A DNA stretch of 64,000 nucleotides. It comes from Rhododendron vialii. Its lineage: Eukaryota; Streptophyta; Magnoliopsida; Ericales; Ericaceae. Made by a program: the position numbers and the translations under genes. The notes beneath the pieces are model-generated. The model was not told the DNA's origin, ran no database searches, and worked only from the letters and a program-made list of their open reading frames with translations. The stretch covers positions 36,783,001 to 36,847,000 of the forward strand of contig NC_080560.1 of the NCBI RefSeq assembly GCF_030253575.1, given 5' to 3'. This document shows positions 42,963 through 55,619 of this stretch, piece after piece. Position 1 is the stretch's first letter. Every line of letters starts with the position of its first letter.

Positions 42963-45900
42963 ATGGAGACGATGGCCACAGGAGGGGAAGACCAGAATCG
43001 GAACATAAAGAAAATAAGATTTGTTTTCTTCGGCTCCGAGTTAACCGACTCAGACATACTCAAAGCCCTCTCTCAATGCGGAAACAGCCCAGACGCAGCA
43101 ATCAACTACATCCTCGACACCCCCGGGTTCTTACCGCCTCCCTCAGACGTCAAGCGGACGGTTACCAGCACTGGAGCCAGGGTTTCCGCACCCATCAAGG
43201 GAGCAGGTAAATCTGAACTGGGTTGTGTTTTGAAACCTGATGTTAGGGTTCTTAAGGAAGAATCTGATGTGGGTTTGGCTAATAAGTGTAGTGTGGAGGG
43301 AGAAATCGCGGGTTCTGATTGTGTTTTGCAATCAAACCCCGTGATTTTTGATGTAGAGGGAGAAATCGCGGATACTAATATGGAGGAAGAAATCGTGGGT
43401 TTGGATTGCGTTCAAGAGTCGGGTGATGGGGTGAGAGTGAATGAGGAAGAATGTGATATGGGGTTCTTGGATAAGGAAGACAAAATGGTGCTCTCTGATT
43501 GTGTTAGAGAATCGGTTGATGGGATGGAACCGGGTGATAGGGTTAAGGAAGAATCTGATGTGGGTTTTGTGGGTAAGGACTATATGGAGGTAGAAACAGT
43601 GTGTTTGGATGATGAGTTGAAAGTGAATGTTAGGGTTAAGGAAGAACCTGACGTGGGTTTTGTGAGTAAGGAGATTGTGGAGGTTGAAAATGTGGGGTCT
43701 GATTCTATTAAGAAATCAAGGCCCAAGATGTCGTTTGACGAGTTTCTCAAGGCTACGAATACAAAAGTTATGGCTGATGATGAGTATCTCAAGGCTCAGA
43801 TGAAGAAAGAGCCAAAGGAAGGTGAGTCGGATTGTGGGTCAGAGGGGGGTGTGAAGAAGGAGGAAGTAATTGTTGGTACTGAGAAGAAAGAACCAGTGGT
43901 TAAAGTGGAGCCTGATTTGGGGTTGGAGAATAAGGCTCCTATGAAAGAGGCAAAGGAAGATAGATGGTCATCGAAAAGCTTTCGCGAGAAGTTCGAAGAA
44001 CATTGTAGGTTGGAAATGGAGGCTAAGCGCGGTTTGCAAAAGCCGGCTCAAGTGAAGAAAGAAATGGGTGAGGATAGGAAGCAGTTGAGTACAGTTGTGA
44101 TTGAGGACGGGGATTTTCCAGAGGACCCGGATTGGTTATTGGTGGGGAGGAATATGGTTACCGGGCTTTCAACTACTAGGGGAAGGAAATTAGAGAACAA
44201 CGAGATTGTTCATCTTGCTTTCCCGTCCTTGGATGCAAGGAATAGGTCGGGCTCAAAGTGGTTGAGTGCAAGGTCTGCAGCTTCAGAAATCGTTCGCTTC
44301 TCCACCAAACGGTCTGGGGAGGCAAGCTCTAGATTTATCTGATATAACTTTGTTATATAGCTTGTATTTATTTGATGTATGCTCATTCATACTAACTTTT
44401 CAACTAGAAAAAATAGTGTGGATTTATACATGGTTGTGCTTTAGATTGTACTGAAAGGATGTAGATGTGATTTATAACTACAGATTGGAAGGTTGCCAAT
44501 GGAGTGGGCAAAATGCCTCATTCCGCTAGTCAATTCTACAAAGGTTAAAGTCCTTGCCCGGTGTATAGCTGCACCTGCAAATCTTCAGTTGATGCAAGAG
44601 ATAATGTTATATGTCAGGTAAATTACAAACCTTCGTTAAACTTAAGTCCTATTATGTTTGCTTGTAGTTCTTTTGAGAGTTAATTTGCTTTGGCTAATTG
44701 GTTAGGCTATTAGATTCGATCGTGTATTGTTATTTACATACTAAACTGTTTTTTTATCCAAAATTTGTAGCTTTTATATTCACAAGTCCATTTTCACGGC
44801 GTGTGAGAAGTCCTCATGGAGGCTGGATTCACCCTCAAACATTGACACCACAATTTACCCTCTCCTAACACTTTTCAAATTGTTGAAGAACAATCCATTT
44901 CAGAAGGTACTTTATTTCTGTGTTTCAGTTCCACTGAAATCCAATTTTGGATGAACATTTGGACTTGTAGTTATGCATAGTTACTTATTTGTTATGCTTC
45001 TGTCACTGCTTGAACCAGGCTGAATTCACACCAGAGGAACTTGATTCTCGGAAACGGTCACTGAATCTAGAAGTACGTGTCATATCAGTTTCCCATTTTC
45101 TCTAATTATTATTGTCATCTTAAATGCTCAAGGTGGTGCAACGCTTGGCCTCACGAGTTGTTATGAAGTATGCTAAAGCTGTGTATACACCGCATTTCAC
45201 CAAAACATTCAATCTTTTATTTCATTTTTTTGACGGATGCATGTCAGGTTGAATTCCTCGTGCAGTTATTAACATACCGCTATCCCCACATTTTATCCAA
45301 TCACACAGATGCGCAAATTGAATCGGCATGATTGACTGTAAGCTCCAAATAACAAGCCAAGTTAAATTGACATTGTTGGCGATTGATTGAAACAGGTTGA
45401 CTCAGATGAAGCAGCATCCATGATGCCCATAGTGAAACGGAGGAAGGGTTGCGAGCAGTACCCAGAACAGAATAAGGATGAACAAGCTCTCTCTGAATCA
45501 TCTTTGAACAAACTTGTTGGTGCTGCAGATGTGTATAACTTGGAGGTAGCATTAGCATCATATGAGATATTATCACTTCCTTTTCAGATACAAGAATAAA
45601 ATTGTTTCGGGGAGGTCTGTTTGTTTCTCTCTCATCATGCCCTTTGGGTTTTAAATCCTTACAGGAGATGGAGCCTCCTGAGACTCTTATGTGTGACTTA
45701 AGGCCATACCAGAAGCAGGCTCTCTACTGGATGTCAGAGTTGGAGAAGGGAGTGGATGTTGAGAAAGCAGGAAAAACCCTTCATCCATGCTGGGCAGCAT
45801 ACAAAATATGTGATGGGTATGCTGTTTTTTTTCCCTTCACTAAATATCCGAAAGAGAGAACAATGAAAACAATAAGAAAAATGTTCAGTGGATGTAATTT

Positions 45901-48900
45901 GTATACCACAAAAAGTAACAACTAGACACAACATTTGTAGGCCCCATACCAAGTGTTGAGGGGGGCACACACTCATTGCACTTGCTTTGTAATTTATCCG
46001 GTGTACAAATGAAGTATCAACAGCAGCATGGTAAAATAACTAGATTTTTTATCACAGCTTTGTCCTTATAATGGTGTTGAATGTGCAACTTGACCAAACA
46101 CACTTTGTAACAGGAGGGCTTCTTCTATTTATGTGAACATATTTTCCGGTGAAGCAACTACGAAATTTCCAACTGCAATGCAGATGGCAAGAGGAGGAGT
46201 GAGTTTCTCCATTTCTTCGTTAGTGTCTGGAACTGGTGTTTTTTATTCCTTGAACAAAGATTTGCCAACACTCTCATTCTGTGTAGTTTGTTCTGGCTTA
46301 ACTGAGGTGAAGATGTTACTTTCTCTAACTTCACTATACTATGTGTAGATTTTAGCAGATGCAATGGGGCTTGGAAAAACTGTGATGACAATTGCTCTAA
46401 TACTTTCAAGAACTGGTAGGAGCTCTGACTACCAAAAGCTTGTTTCAGAAGCCTCAGATGAAGATGAGCATGTAAAGAAAAAGAAAGATTCTGATACAAA
46501 CAAGCCGGGAGTAAGAGGCCGTACTCTAATTATTTGTCCTATGGCCTTGCTAGGCCAGTGGAAGGTGGGAATCTTTATCTCCGTAATGACTTAAGAAAGG
46601 AGCTGAATTATTTGGTTTCTTTGTTTTTGCTAATCTTACAAATTTAACCCATTTTCGTGATGTTTCAACCAATTTGATGGTTGCTAAATTCATTGGTGCT
46701 ATAGATTTAATCCTCAGATGATATAAATGTCCCATCACTTATGTTTGGCATGCAGGATGAGCTCGATAACCATTCACAGCCAGAAAGTATTTCAACTTTT
46801 GTACACTATGGTGGGGATAGAACCAATGATCCCAAGGTGATTGCATCACATGATGTGGTCTTGACAACGTATGGTGTGTTGACTGCAGCTTATAAGAAGG
46901 TAAATTACCCTGAAATCCCTTTTACTAACAAAAGTCCCATCATTTCGAGAATACTTATTGTTCTATATATTTTGCTGCTGTTTTTATATGGTTGTTAAAC
47001 TACTCGTATGAATGGTGATATAGGATGGTGAAAACAGCATTTTCCATAAAATTGAGTGGTATAGGGTGGTTTTAGATGAAGCTCATACTATCAAAGCCTC
47101 AAAGACCCAAGGTGCCCAAGCTGCCTTTGCATTGTCCTCTCATTGTAGGTGGTGTCTTACAGGTACCCCTCTTCAGGTATGCTTCTTCTCTTTCAACTTT
47201 TTCCATGTGTTATAGCACCATAGGCTCCTGTATCACTTTTTTCTATGCGTCTTCATTATTGTTTCGACAAACAACTCAAGGCCATGTTAAGTTGTCACTT
47301 ATCATCATTCGTTTTTTGGATTTGTTTTTGAAACATAAACAAAACTTGTTTGGTTGAGGGTTTTTGCAACTAGTTTCCTTAGAAATTTTTGGTAACATGA
47401 CTGAATGATAAGGGTTTTACATTTTCAAAAGCTTTTTGGAAAATTTTCTGCAACCAAACGTGGCGAAATGTCTTTTGCAACAGTCATTTGTCAAGCTAGT
47501 CTTAATGATCAACAGTTGTCAAATTGATGGGAAATTGTATGTTTTGTGGCTGCAAAGAGAATGAGTAAAACTTAATGGGAATTCATCTTTACTTGCTAGT
47601 TACTAATGAATGTCATTGATAATGGCTGCAGAATAATTTGGAAGACCTCTATAGCCTCTTATGCTTTTTGCATGTTGAGCCATGGTGCAACTGGGCATGG
47701 TATGGATCAAAAACAATTTGATTGTCACAATGCACGATTGACTTCTGATTTCCATGCACCATATACAATTACAACCCTTAATTATTTGTTTTCCTCGACT
47801 TAGGTGGTCGAAACTGATTCAAAGGCCCTATGAGAATGGTGACCAGAGAGGACTGAGATTGGTTAAAGCAATTCTGAGGCCACTGATGCTGAGGAGGACA
47901 AAGGAGACAAAGGATAAAGAAGGAAGGTGAATGATTATTCTGGTTACTTTTCCATTTCTTTTACCTACTGAATTTAATGTGAGCAAATTCTGTCATGTTT
48001 AGCCGTTTAATAACTGATTTGTGTGACATTAGGCCCATACTTACTCTCCCACCAACCGACATCCAAATCATCGAATGTGAACAGTCGGAAGCTGAACACG
48101 ACTTTTACAGTGCTCTCTTCAAGAGATCTAAAGTGAGTTATGTTCTAATATGATTTTTATGGTGACGGGAATTACAGGATGTTGTTGTGCTGCTTAAATG
48201 CTTCACGTGTTGGTTTGCACAATTCTTGAAGCCATTAATACTATTGTGAACAAGGCAACTTAGATCTTTTCTGCAATTGTCACCAGGTCCAATTTGACCA
48301 ATTTGTCGCACAAGGCAAAGTGCTTCACAACTATGCAAATATTCTTGAGCTGCTACTTCGATTGAGGCAATGCTGCAACCACCCGTTTCTAGTCATGAGG
48401 TGAGAATGCAGCCGTAAATCTTGATAACTAACTCATACTAATGAAGCGATACCACCCATTTCTTTTTGAACAGTTTTCGGAATTTCTTGCATTTGTCAGA
48501 AAATTGAAACAGAAATGAAGTGATACCACAGGGATTATTTTTTGTGAATTTCCTAACTCATACTGTTCTCCTTGAAATCTGCAGCCGAGGGGATTCACAG
48601 GAGTATGCAGACCTAAACAAGCTCGCAAGAAGGTTCCTTGAAACCGATCCTGATTCTGCCACTCCAAACCAAAAACTCCCAACTCGAGCATATGTTGAAG
48701 AGGTGGTGGAGGAAATCAGGCGTGGTGAAAACACCGAATGCCCCATATGTCTAGAATCAGCAGATGATCCAGTCCTCACACCTTGTGCACATAGAATGTG
48801 TAGGGAATGCCTTCTCTCAAGCTGGCGGACCCCATCAGCTGGAGTATGCCCAATATGCCGCCAACTACTAAAGAAGACTGACCTCATTACTTGTCCGTCA

Positions 48901-50049
48901 GAAAACCGTTTTCGTATTGATGTGGAGAAGAACTGGAAAGAGTCTTCTAAGGTTACAAAGCTCTTGGAATGCCTGGAAAATATAGCAAAGTCTGGCTTGG
49001 GGGAGAAGAGCATTGTTTTTAGCCAGTGGACTTCGTTTTTGGATTTGCTTGAGATACCATTGAGGAGGAAAAAAATTGGGTTTTTGAGGTTTGATGGAAG
49101 GCTTGCGCAGAAACAAAGGGAGAGGGTTTTGAAAGAGTTCAATGAGACTAATGAGAAAATGGTAAGTGTAGTTTCTGTGTCTAACCCCTTGTTTAGTTGC
49201 TTTTTCGAGAAAACAGTTCTCCAAAACCTTATCAAACTGCTTCACAGACAAACAGTGGTTTTAATATCATTTGAAAGCTTACCGAAAACAAGTTTCAAAA
49301 TCCGTTTCTGTTTTCGAAGGATAGGATTGTAGCATAAGGGCCTAAATAGTTAAAAGTCGTATTTCTTTGTTTCTTCTGATGATTGTAGTTTGGCAGTTGA
49401 GACATACCAAATGAACATTTTCCCAATCAAAGACTGAATCCCATTTTGTTCCCATTTCAGGTACTCTTGATGTCACTTAAGGTAGGAGGCGTGGGATTAA
49501 ATCTGACTGCAGCTTCTAGTGTCTTTCTTATGGTACACAACATACCTTCGCTTCTACTATGATCTTTTTTTCCCGCTTTTACCATTTTGTCCTTTCCAAT
49601 GTTCTTTCCCCCTCTTTGATGGTCAAATTCTTCCATCCAATATGCAGGATCCATGGTGGAATCCGGCGGTAGAAGAGCAAGCAATAATGCGAATTCATCG
49701 CATTGGTCAAAAACGAACCGTCTCAGTTAGAAGATTCATTGTCAAGGTAACTCAACCTCCTGTAGTTTCTGATCTGCTTAAAGATTGGTCAAACTCTATA
49801 CTAGACAATGTACTACAATAAACATTTCCTGTATAATTTGTGTTCTTTGAAACTCTTATTTTTTCCGACTCATAATGCTTGTTTAAACATTATGTACTGA
49901 ATGTAACACCGAAATTTTGCGCACAGGACACTGTGGAGGAAAGGATGCAACAAGTTCAAGCAAGGAAGCAACGGATGATAGCCGGAGCTCTGACCGATGA
50001 GGAAGTCCGATCAGCCAGGATTGAAGAACTTAAAATGCTCTTCAGATAA
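42963..50049 (+). CDS. RAD5B: RAD5B/HLTF-type Snf2 helicase with RING E3 domain, 18 exons
   Basis: Rad5-family DNA translocase and ubiquitin ligase, acting in post-replication repair and fork remodelling. Exons: 42963-44321, 44484-44617, 44771-44906, 45019-45072, 45396-45545, 45665-45816, 46114-46198, 46349-46564, 46756-46899, 47024-47176, 47632-47699, 47804-47926, 48033-48132, 48287-48399, 48585-49161, 49461-49532, 49648-49746, 49927-50049; 1285 residues, close to Arabidopsis RAD5B length. Domains: UBA-like N-terminus (about 18-56), acidic SUMO-motif-rich linker (95-370), HIRAN start (about 380-420), Walker A DAMGLGKT (694-701), DEAH (828-831), C3HC4 RING with Cys1048, 1051, 1063, His1065, Cys1068, 1071, 1084, 1087, helicase-C [11 protein letters not shown], motif VI HRIGQKR. 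Intron 1 is GC-AG. The catalytic set is intact, so it should be functional. RAD5A is the alternative assignment; length and N-terminus favour RAD5B. Confidence 0.96.
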
Positions 50050-51690
50050 ATCTGTCATTGTGTAAATTGTGTTATGTTCTTATCACTTATCAACAATTTA
50101 GACTAAATTAGAGAGCAAGTTGATGCTCTAAGGGGAGGAGCATTTTTTTGTATAGGAGAGCCATGTTCTATTTTCAAAATTCTCGTTGCTCCATCAATGA
50201 ATTTGGGAAGACAATCCAACTCGGGTCAATGAGACCACCCCCAATTTTGTAAATTTGTTCTCAAGGGCTTTTTTGGTTGGATGATTCAGAGACACAATAG
50301 AATCCCACTAGGTCTATAAATCTGGCATATGGTGTTACAAATTGAGACTGTATTACATCTTCCAAAGGTGTCCATAGCTGAAAGATTATGTTAGCTCCAA
50401 AAGCCGCGCTTTCTTTTCGGTTGGCAAATCATACATTTATGTGTATTCCATTATTTGTTGAGTTGTAATTTTTTTTTCACTTCTTTGAGTAAGTAGCGAG
50501 TCTGTAAATGGCTAGAGTGGAAAGAGTCATATTTTTTTGTAGTTGAGAGTTGTATTGGTTTGAGGTGTTTTGGAAAGGTAAATTACAAGAGTAAAGTTGG
50601 TCAACCTGCTGTCCAGAATTGGTAAGGCAATTTCCATCGAAACCTACCGTCCAGAATTGGCTCGCTTGAATTTGGGAAGTCGGTCGACCGAGTTCCATAG
50701 GAGGTTGGTCGACCGAGTGTGTTTGTGAAAAGCTGGAGATATAAATACACGCCTTTATTCATTGTCCGTGCGTGGCAACGATGTAGAGTATGAGAGAGCA
50801 GCCAAAGACATTCTTAGTTTTGTGAGGGGAAACTTTCCAGTGGTTCATTTTGATTGATTCTTAAGAGTCCGAAGAAGATCGGTTGATCGGTGTGCGTTAA
50901 ATACAACTCCAAGAAGTTATCACAAATTTTGATTCATCTACGTGAGTAGACTTTCAATGGATTTTTTAAAGTATTTCAGAAGGCTTCGAAGCATCGGCAA
51001 TCAAACAATTGATGCGGTGAACGAGGATTGGCATTCGGTCTTTAGTCAATTGCGAGGATTCTCAATTGTGAGTTAAGATTGTTTGTAATCGCATGATGTT
51101 ATTTTTAGTGTTTGATTCCTTCCGATGGTTTTTGCCCATTTAGAATTTTTCCACGTATATCTTGTATTCATTGTCGTTCTTCATTTTCCTATTTATTGCT
51201 TATTGTTTGGTTGAGTTGCGAAATAGGACTTTCATATTACAAATTCCTACTCGGGTACCAGTAGGCTAACTTCAAAATCACGTTTAAATCGGAGTTTGGG
51301 AGGCGATCTTTGGTTCTCAAAATTCTTGTAAAGCTTGTTCTATGAATTTGGAGCCGCGAGTCCTACTAGGGCCAGTTAGACCACCCTCAATTTTGTTGAA
51401 GTTTCCCACTTGGTGAATTGGTTTCTAGTACTCCATTGTCAAAGCTCATTCAACACTTATAGTAGTATTTGTTTTTCTCTACTCACTCACTTAATATTTG
51501 ACTTTTAGGCCAGCAATAAATTTCTTCATGATCCAGAATATTCTAGAGGGAAAAGACACTTAAAACCCTTGACTGCTTTGTTTTTTTGACAAAAGATACA
51601 CCCGCATCTTGTGATTATTAGGTTTAAAAAGTCAGATTCAGACAACAAGGGATATGAACTAATGTTTCAGTTTTAATTTGTCCAACATCA
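50050..51690. other. RAD5B 3' flank with an LTR-like fragment
   Basis: After the RAD5B stop there is a segment with GGTCGACCGAG repeats (about 50685-50720), a TATAAATAC box at about 50740 and following leader-like sequence, resembling the promoter part of a plant LTR; clear LTR ends were not found. An 85-bp segment at about 50165-50250 is repeated, diverged, at about 51315-51400. No coding exon recognised. Confidence 0.4.
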
Positions 51691-51830
51691 ATGGGTATTG
51701 AGGTAGCTCAATTGGCAACAGAGATGAATTGTAAATCGAGAAATCTTGAATTCGAAATTAGCCAATTTCTTGGGATCAGACTGCAATAAAGAAATTTCTT
51801 GTAAATTTTCTAATACGGCTAGTACCGGCA
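51691..51830 (+). mobile_element. Possible tRNA-derived SINE
   Basis: GGTAGCTCAATTGGCAACAGA (51703-51723) resembles a tRNA-type pol III A box and TTGAATTCGAAAT (51746-51758) a degenerate B box, spaced about 33 bp as in tRNA-derived SINEs. No intact tRNA cloverleaf is present. The 3' end and target duplication are not defined. Confidence 0.45.
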
Positions 51831-51885
51831 TAGATGACTTATCTTTGACAGAACCAGAGAGGAAAATAGTTAACGTACGCGTAAA

Positions 51886-52033
51886 TTGGGCCCACGTAAG
51901 TTGGGCCCAAACCAAAGGCTTTTAATTTGTCTATCATAGACCTCTGGTTGGTTAAAGGACTAGAAACAGCCACGTAACTTGATCGCAACCGTTGGATGCA
52001 TTATAATATCGACTGGGCACGTGATGCCACGTG
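51886..52033. promoter_or_regulatory. Orphan promoter-like cluster of site II and G-box motifs
   Basis: Two TGGGCCCA motifs (51887 and 51902, 15 bp apart), CACGTAA-type ACGT cores, and two CACGTG G-boxes 10 bp apart (52018-52023, 52028-52033) lie within 150 bp. No convincing gene follows: the 96-codon open frame at 52031-52321 has no recognisable motif. It may be the promoter of a lost or unrecognised gene. Confidence 0.35.
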
Positions 52034-52834
52034 GGGGTCGATTGTGGTGTCAGAGTTATATTTAACGGAGAAAGTAACGCTCGTTTGAAGCATCTGGTCA
52101 AGATCCAGGGATGTGAAATAAAGGGCGGTTACGGAGGCGTCAAAGATTCACCCCACTTTGGGATCTCGCTGGTTTTGACTGAGCCGTCCAGTTGTAAAGT
52201 AATTGGCTCGGCTTATGGCTCGTCTCTTAGATTTTTTATTTTTTATTTTTATATATGTTTGGCTCAGGTTATTACTAGTAATATTTTTAAAATGTTGGAT
52301 CCTTTTCGGAGAGAAAAGTAAAGTGCATGAACAAACCTAGTTAAATGTGTATTTTTTTTAAGCTATTTTAACTACTACTCCCATCCCAAAAAAATTATCC
52401 AATCCGCCAAACGATAACTTAGAAATCTACGTTTTTGTATCAAGGAATTCTTTCAATTTGTGTAAAAAAAAAAATTACCGAAGTACATTACTTTTAAGTC
52501 CTCTTAAAATGTACCATATTATATTAAGTGTTAAAAGAAAACGAGGAGAATAGACAATAATATGATTTGGGGTGTTTGCACTTAGTATTTTGGGCAACAA
52601 CTTATGTCATTTGAGAATTTATTTATTTTTTTACGGTAGAGCCGTGAATATAATTTACAGCGTTCAATCCCATGTGCCCAAAAGTGTTTTGAACGGTCCA
52701 GATTTTAAAAATTCTAATCGCTGGAAGAGTTTTTTTAAAATCCAGACCATTGGTTACCAAAAAAGACGGCTGAGATTGCGCAGAATCGTGAATAAGTTTT
52801 TCTCTATGGCATTTTAACAAGTTGTTCACACTAA

Positions 52835-53188
52835 GAGCATCTCCAACCCTCGACTTCAAATTGGGGATGCCAATTTTTTTTTGAAGGCTGATGTAGCATT
52901 TTGGGATCTCTAATTTGACATTAAAACCTCCTCTCCAACCCTTATGTCAAATTCTATTTATTTGACATCAAATTATTTCTCTCCAACCCTTATGTCCAAA
53001 ATACAAATGGTCATTTTTTGAAATTTGACATGGAGGAGGGTAGCTGTCAAAGTTGACATGAGAAGGCTTGCCTTCAAATCCACGTGTATTTGGCATCAAG
53101 GAATGCTATTAGGTTGGATTGAATTTTGGTGTCAATTTTTACCGTTAAATGTCCACGTAGGAATTGACATCTCCCATTGGAGATGTTC
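52835..53188. mobile_element. Tourist/PIF-Harbinger-like MITE (354 bp)
   Basis: Begins GAGCATCTCCAACC and ends CCATTGGAGATGTTC, flanked by TAA on both sides (52832-52834 and 53189-53191). Internally it repeats CTCTCCAACCCTTATGTC. Terminal sequence and the 3-bp TAA target fit the PIF/Harbinger group. Confidence 0.8.
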
Positions 53189-54640
53189 TAACTTACAACT
53201 TAATACTAACTCGCAACTTATGAGTTAGTGGAAACAATTTGACATTATTCAACAATAATTTGGGCTACAACTTATTGAATTCTGGCAAGTCATTTACACT
53301 AACTCACAACTCATGGATTAATGAAAACAACTTAACATTTTTTAACAATAAGTTATGATCCACAACTTATTGCTTAGCGTATGGATGCAAATAAAAAATA
53401 AAAAATGATTAGTTAGAATGACTGGAAATTTTACCTGAGCATTGCTGTAAATGCTCTAATGACAGGACCTGTAGGGAGGTAAACTAGTAAAAGTTGAGCG
53501 TAGATTTTTCTCTAGGTAAAAAAGAACTGAAAAGGGAAAAAAAATAGTGGAAGAAACAAATTGCTATTCTCTCATTCCCAATTTATTTTTCTAGGTTTAA
53601 CTTTTCAAGAAAATGCAATTATTGCCGTCGTAAAGTTCCAACTTTTCAAGAAACGTACCCCTTTGAGTTTTAAGTGATGTTACTTTAACTAAAAGAACAA
53701 GAGACAAAAGAGAAATAACATAGGATGTGACTCATTAGGTTTTCAAAGTAAATAAAATATTTTAAAATATATCATAGACCGAGCCATACTCGAGCCTCGA
53801 GGAGCACACGAGGTAATCTAGGAAGTTGGGATGGTGATAAACAAATTGTCCCGAAAGATGCTTCAGCAGCATTGTATAATCACAAATATTATATCATTAG
53901 GTTTTGATTAATTAATACTCCAAGTTGTAGTAAAAACAACATTTGCAGTATTAATGGAATGAACATACATTTTAGTATGATCTGACAATGAATTTTTATT
54001 AAATAAATGAATGCAAGACTAATTTTAGAAAAGATAGTAAAGAAAAGTCTACCAGATTCTCTGCCTATTTTTGTGCTCTACTTGGACCGAGTTTTTAACC
54101 TGTGTGCAACATAATGAATACTAGTATGTACTTATAATTTCCGGAAAAAAAAAAAACAAGATTGTTTATCATCCGTCCGAGTTGGAACAACCATTTTTTT
54201 AGCTATAACCTTTTCAAAAATGGTATGGGGAGAAGCGAACAAATTCAAAATAAATGGTCCGAAATCGTCTGATGCACGTGGATCCCACATTGCAAGTGCC
54301 AAACTACATGCATTAAACAGTTCCAAGCATAGTATCTAGATTTTTTCGCGTTGGCCTGTGTAGCCATTTTAATTTTTAATTTTTTTATGATCATTGTCAG
54401 TGTAGCATTGATGTAACTTTTTTCAAGAAAATAAGCAACGGAAAGAAAAAGGAAAGTGATTTTCGCACTTCTCATTTTTCACAACACTCCCCCCCTTTTT
54501 TTTCTTCATGTATATATGATTAGCCTTTTAGGAGTAGAATTTTTTACATTTGAAAGGATAATTTCATAAATGCACATTATGAATTGACAAAAAGATAAGT
54601 ACAAATCAAATGTAAAAAAAAAAAAACAGGATAAGAGGAA
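53189..54640. other. Intergenic, transposon debris
   Basis: Contains a diverged repeat of an ACTAACTCACAACTCATG-type phrase about 90 bp apart (about 53205-53390). Near 54458 there is a TGATTTTCGCACT end of the same family as the foldback MITE at 18966. No gene recognised. Confidence 0.4.
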
Positions 54641-54765
54641 GGGAATTGATTTTCGTACCCCACAAATTACCATCTACACTCCACAGTCGAATGGAGATAG
54701 TAATTTGTGGAATGCAAAAAAAAAAAAAAAACTCTATTTTTCTTTCATTCGTTAAAGCTAATTTA

Positions 54766-55006
54766 CAACTCCTTCCGTCCCATTTTTGTTATTCATTATT
54801 CATTTTGTCTCTTTTATGTCTATTGCGTGTATCTTTCAATCTATAATGTTTTTCATAATTTCAACAACTTTGTTTTATAGAACAAATTGAAATTATCAAA
54901 TAAAATTCATATTACATATTTTTGAAGATTCACATTGGAAAATATAAATGATTGAAATCTGACACGAATATCAAAAATGTACAACCGAAATGGGACGAAG
55001 AGAGTG
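54766..55006. mobile_element. Degenerate Stowaway-like MITE
   Basis: The left end CTCCTTCCGTCCCATTTTTGT is matched by a diverged right end GAAATGGGACGAAGAGAG, flanked by TA (54764-54765 and 55007-55008). About 241 bp; older than the copy at 38196. Confidence 0.6.
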
Positions 55007-55349
55007 TATCTTAAGGGACTTGGGAAGGGGGATGAGTTGCTTATAGGAATCAAATTCTACCCATGTGCACGTGAATATAAGGAAGATATCAACTGCACTT
55101 CTCTCCACTTGCAAAAAAACCACTCAAAAAGTACAAAACTGTGTATATTCAACTTCTCACATTTGTCAAAGAAAAAAAAGTACGAAACTGTTAATTTATC
55201 GGGAAAATGATATTTACACTCTAAAAATTGATGGAAGCACTCCAAAAAATAAAGAAAAGTAGATTTTGAAATTACGCTGATTTTGGATTGTCTGCATCAA
55301 TTTTTTGGAGTGCATATTATTTTCCTAATTTATCTTTCACACAGGCTTC

Positions 55350-55453
55350 AGTCAACACGGCTCCGAAGAAGCCGAGCCACGTCACATCTTCTCCCCCGTT
55401 CTGTTGACCGTTCCACCCCTAATTGTGTGTCCTCCACATTCCGCATTATATAA
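55350..55453 (+). promoter_or_regulatory. Promoter of the AtBET12-like gene
   Basis: A TATA box TATATAA at 55447-55453 lies about 170 bp before the start codon. Upstream are CACGTCAC (55378-55385, bZIP-type ACGT core) and two W-box cores: GTCAA at 55351 (reverse strand) and TTGACC at 55404-55409. W-boxes fit WRKY control of a stress-responsive gene; this is inference. A CT-rich leader follows. Confidence 0.5.
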
Positions 55454-55619
55454 TCACCGCAACATAGCCCCCAAATTCTCTGTCCACAAATCTCATCTCT
55501 CTCTCTCTCCCCCAACATCACTTACCCCCCTCTCCGCCCTCCCTCTCTCTCTCTCTGTGTACCCACCCACACGAATACGCGATTGTTCATATACATATTC
55601 TAACGACCTAAATAAGTAC

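Noticed and set aside
42776-43210. 144-codon plus-strand frame overlapping the RAD5B start
   Set aside because: It is in another frame across the CT-rich leader; the RAD5B frame continues into conserved domains.
48558-49235. 225-codon minus-strand open frame
   Set aside because: Exact antisense shadow of RAD5B exon 15, which carries the RING domain.
48520-49332. Reading RAD5B exon 15 as a separate RING protein gene starting at 48520
   Set aside because: The first residues are intron sequence; a good acceptor at 48584 joins it in frame to upstream helicase exons.
51691-51790. A functional tRNA gene
   Set aside because: A and B boxes are degenerate and no cloverleaf or anticodon arm can be folded by eye; better explained as a SINE.
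55404-55619. Longer start for the AtBET12-like gene at 55404
   Set aside because: This Met lies upstream of the TATA box and the added residues are low-complexity CT-leader translation; the family begins MAE...RSSG.
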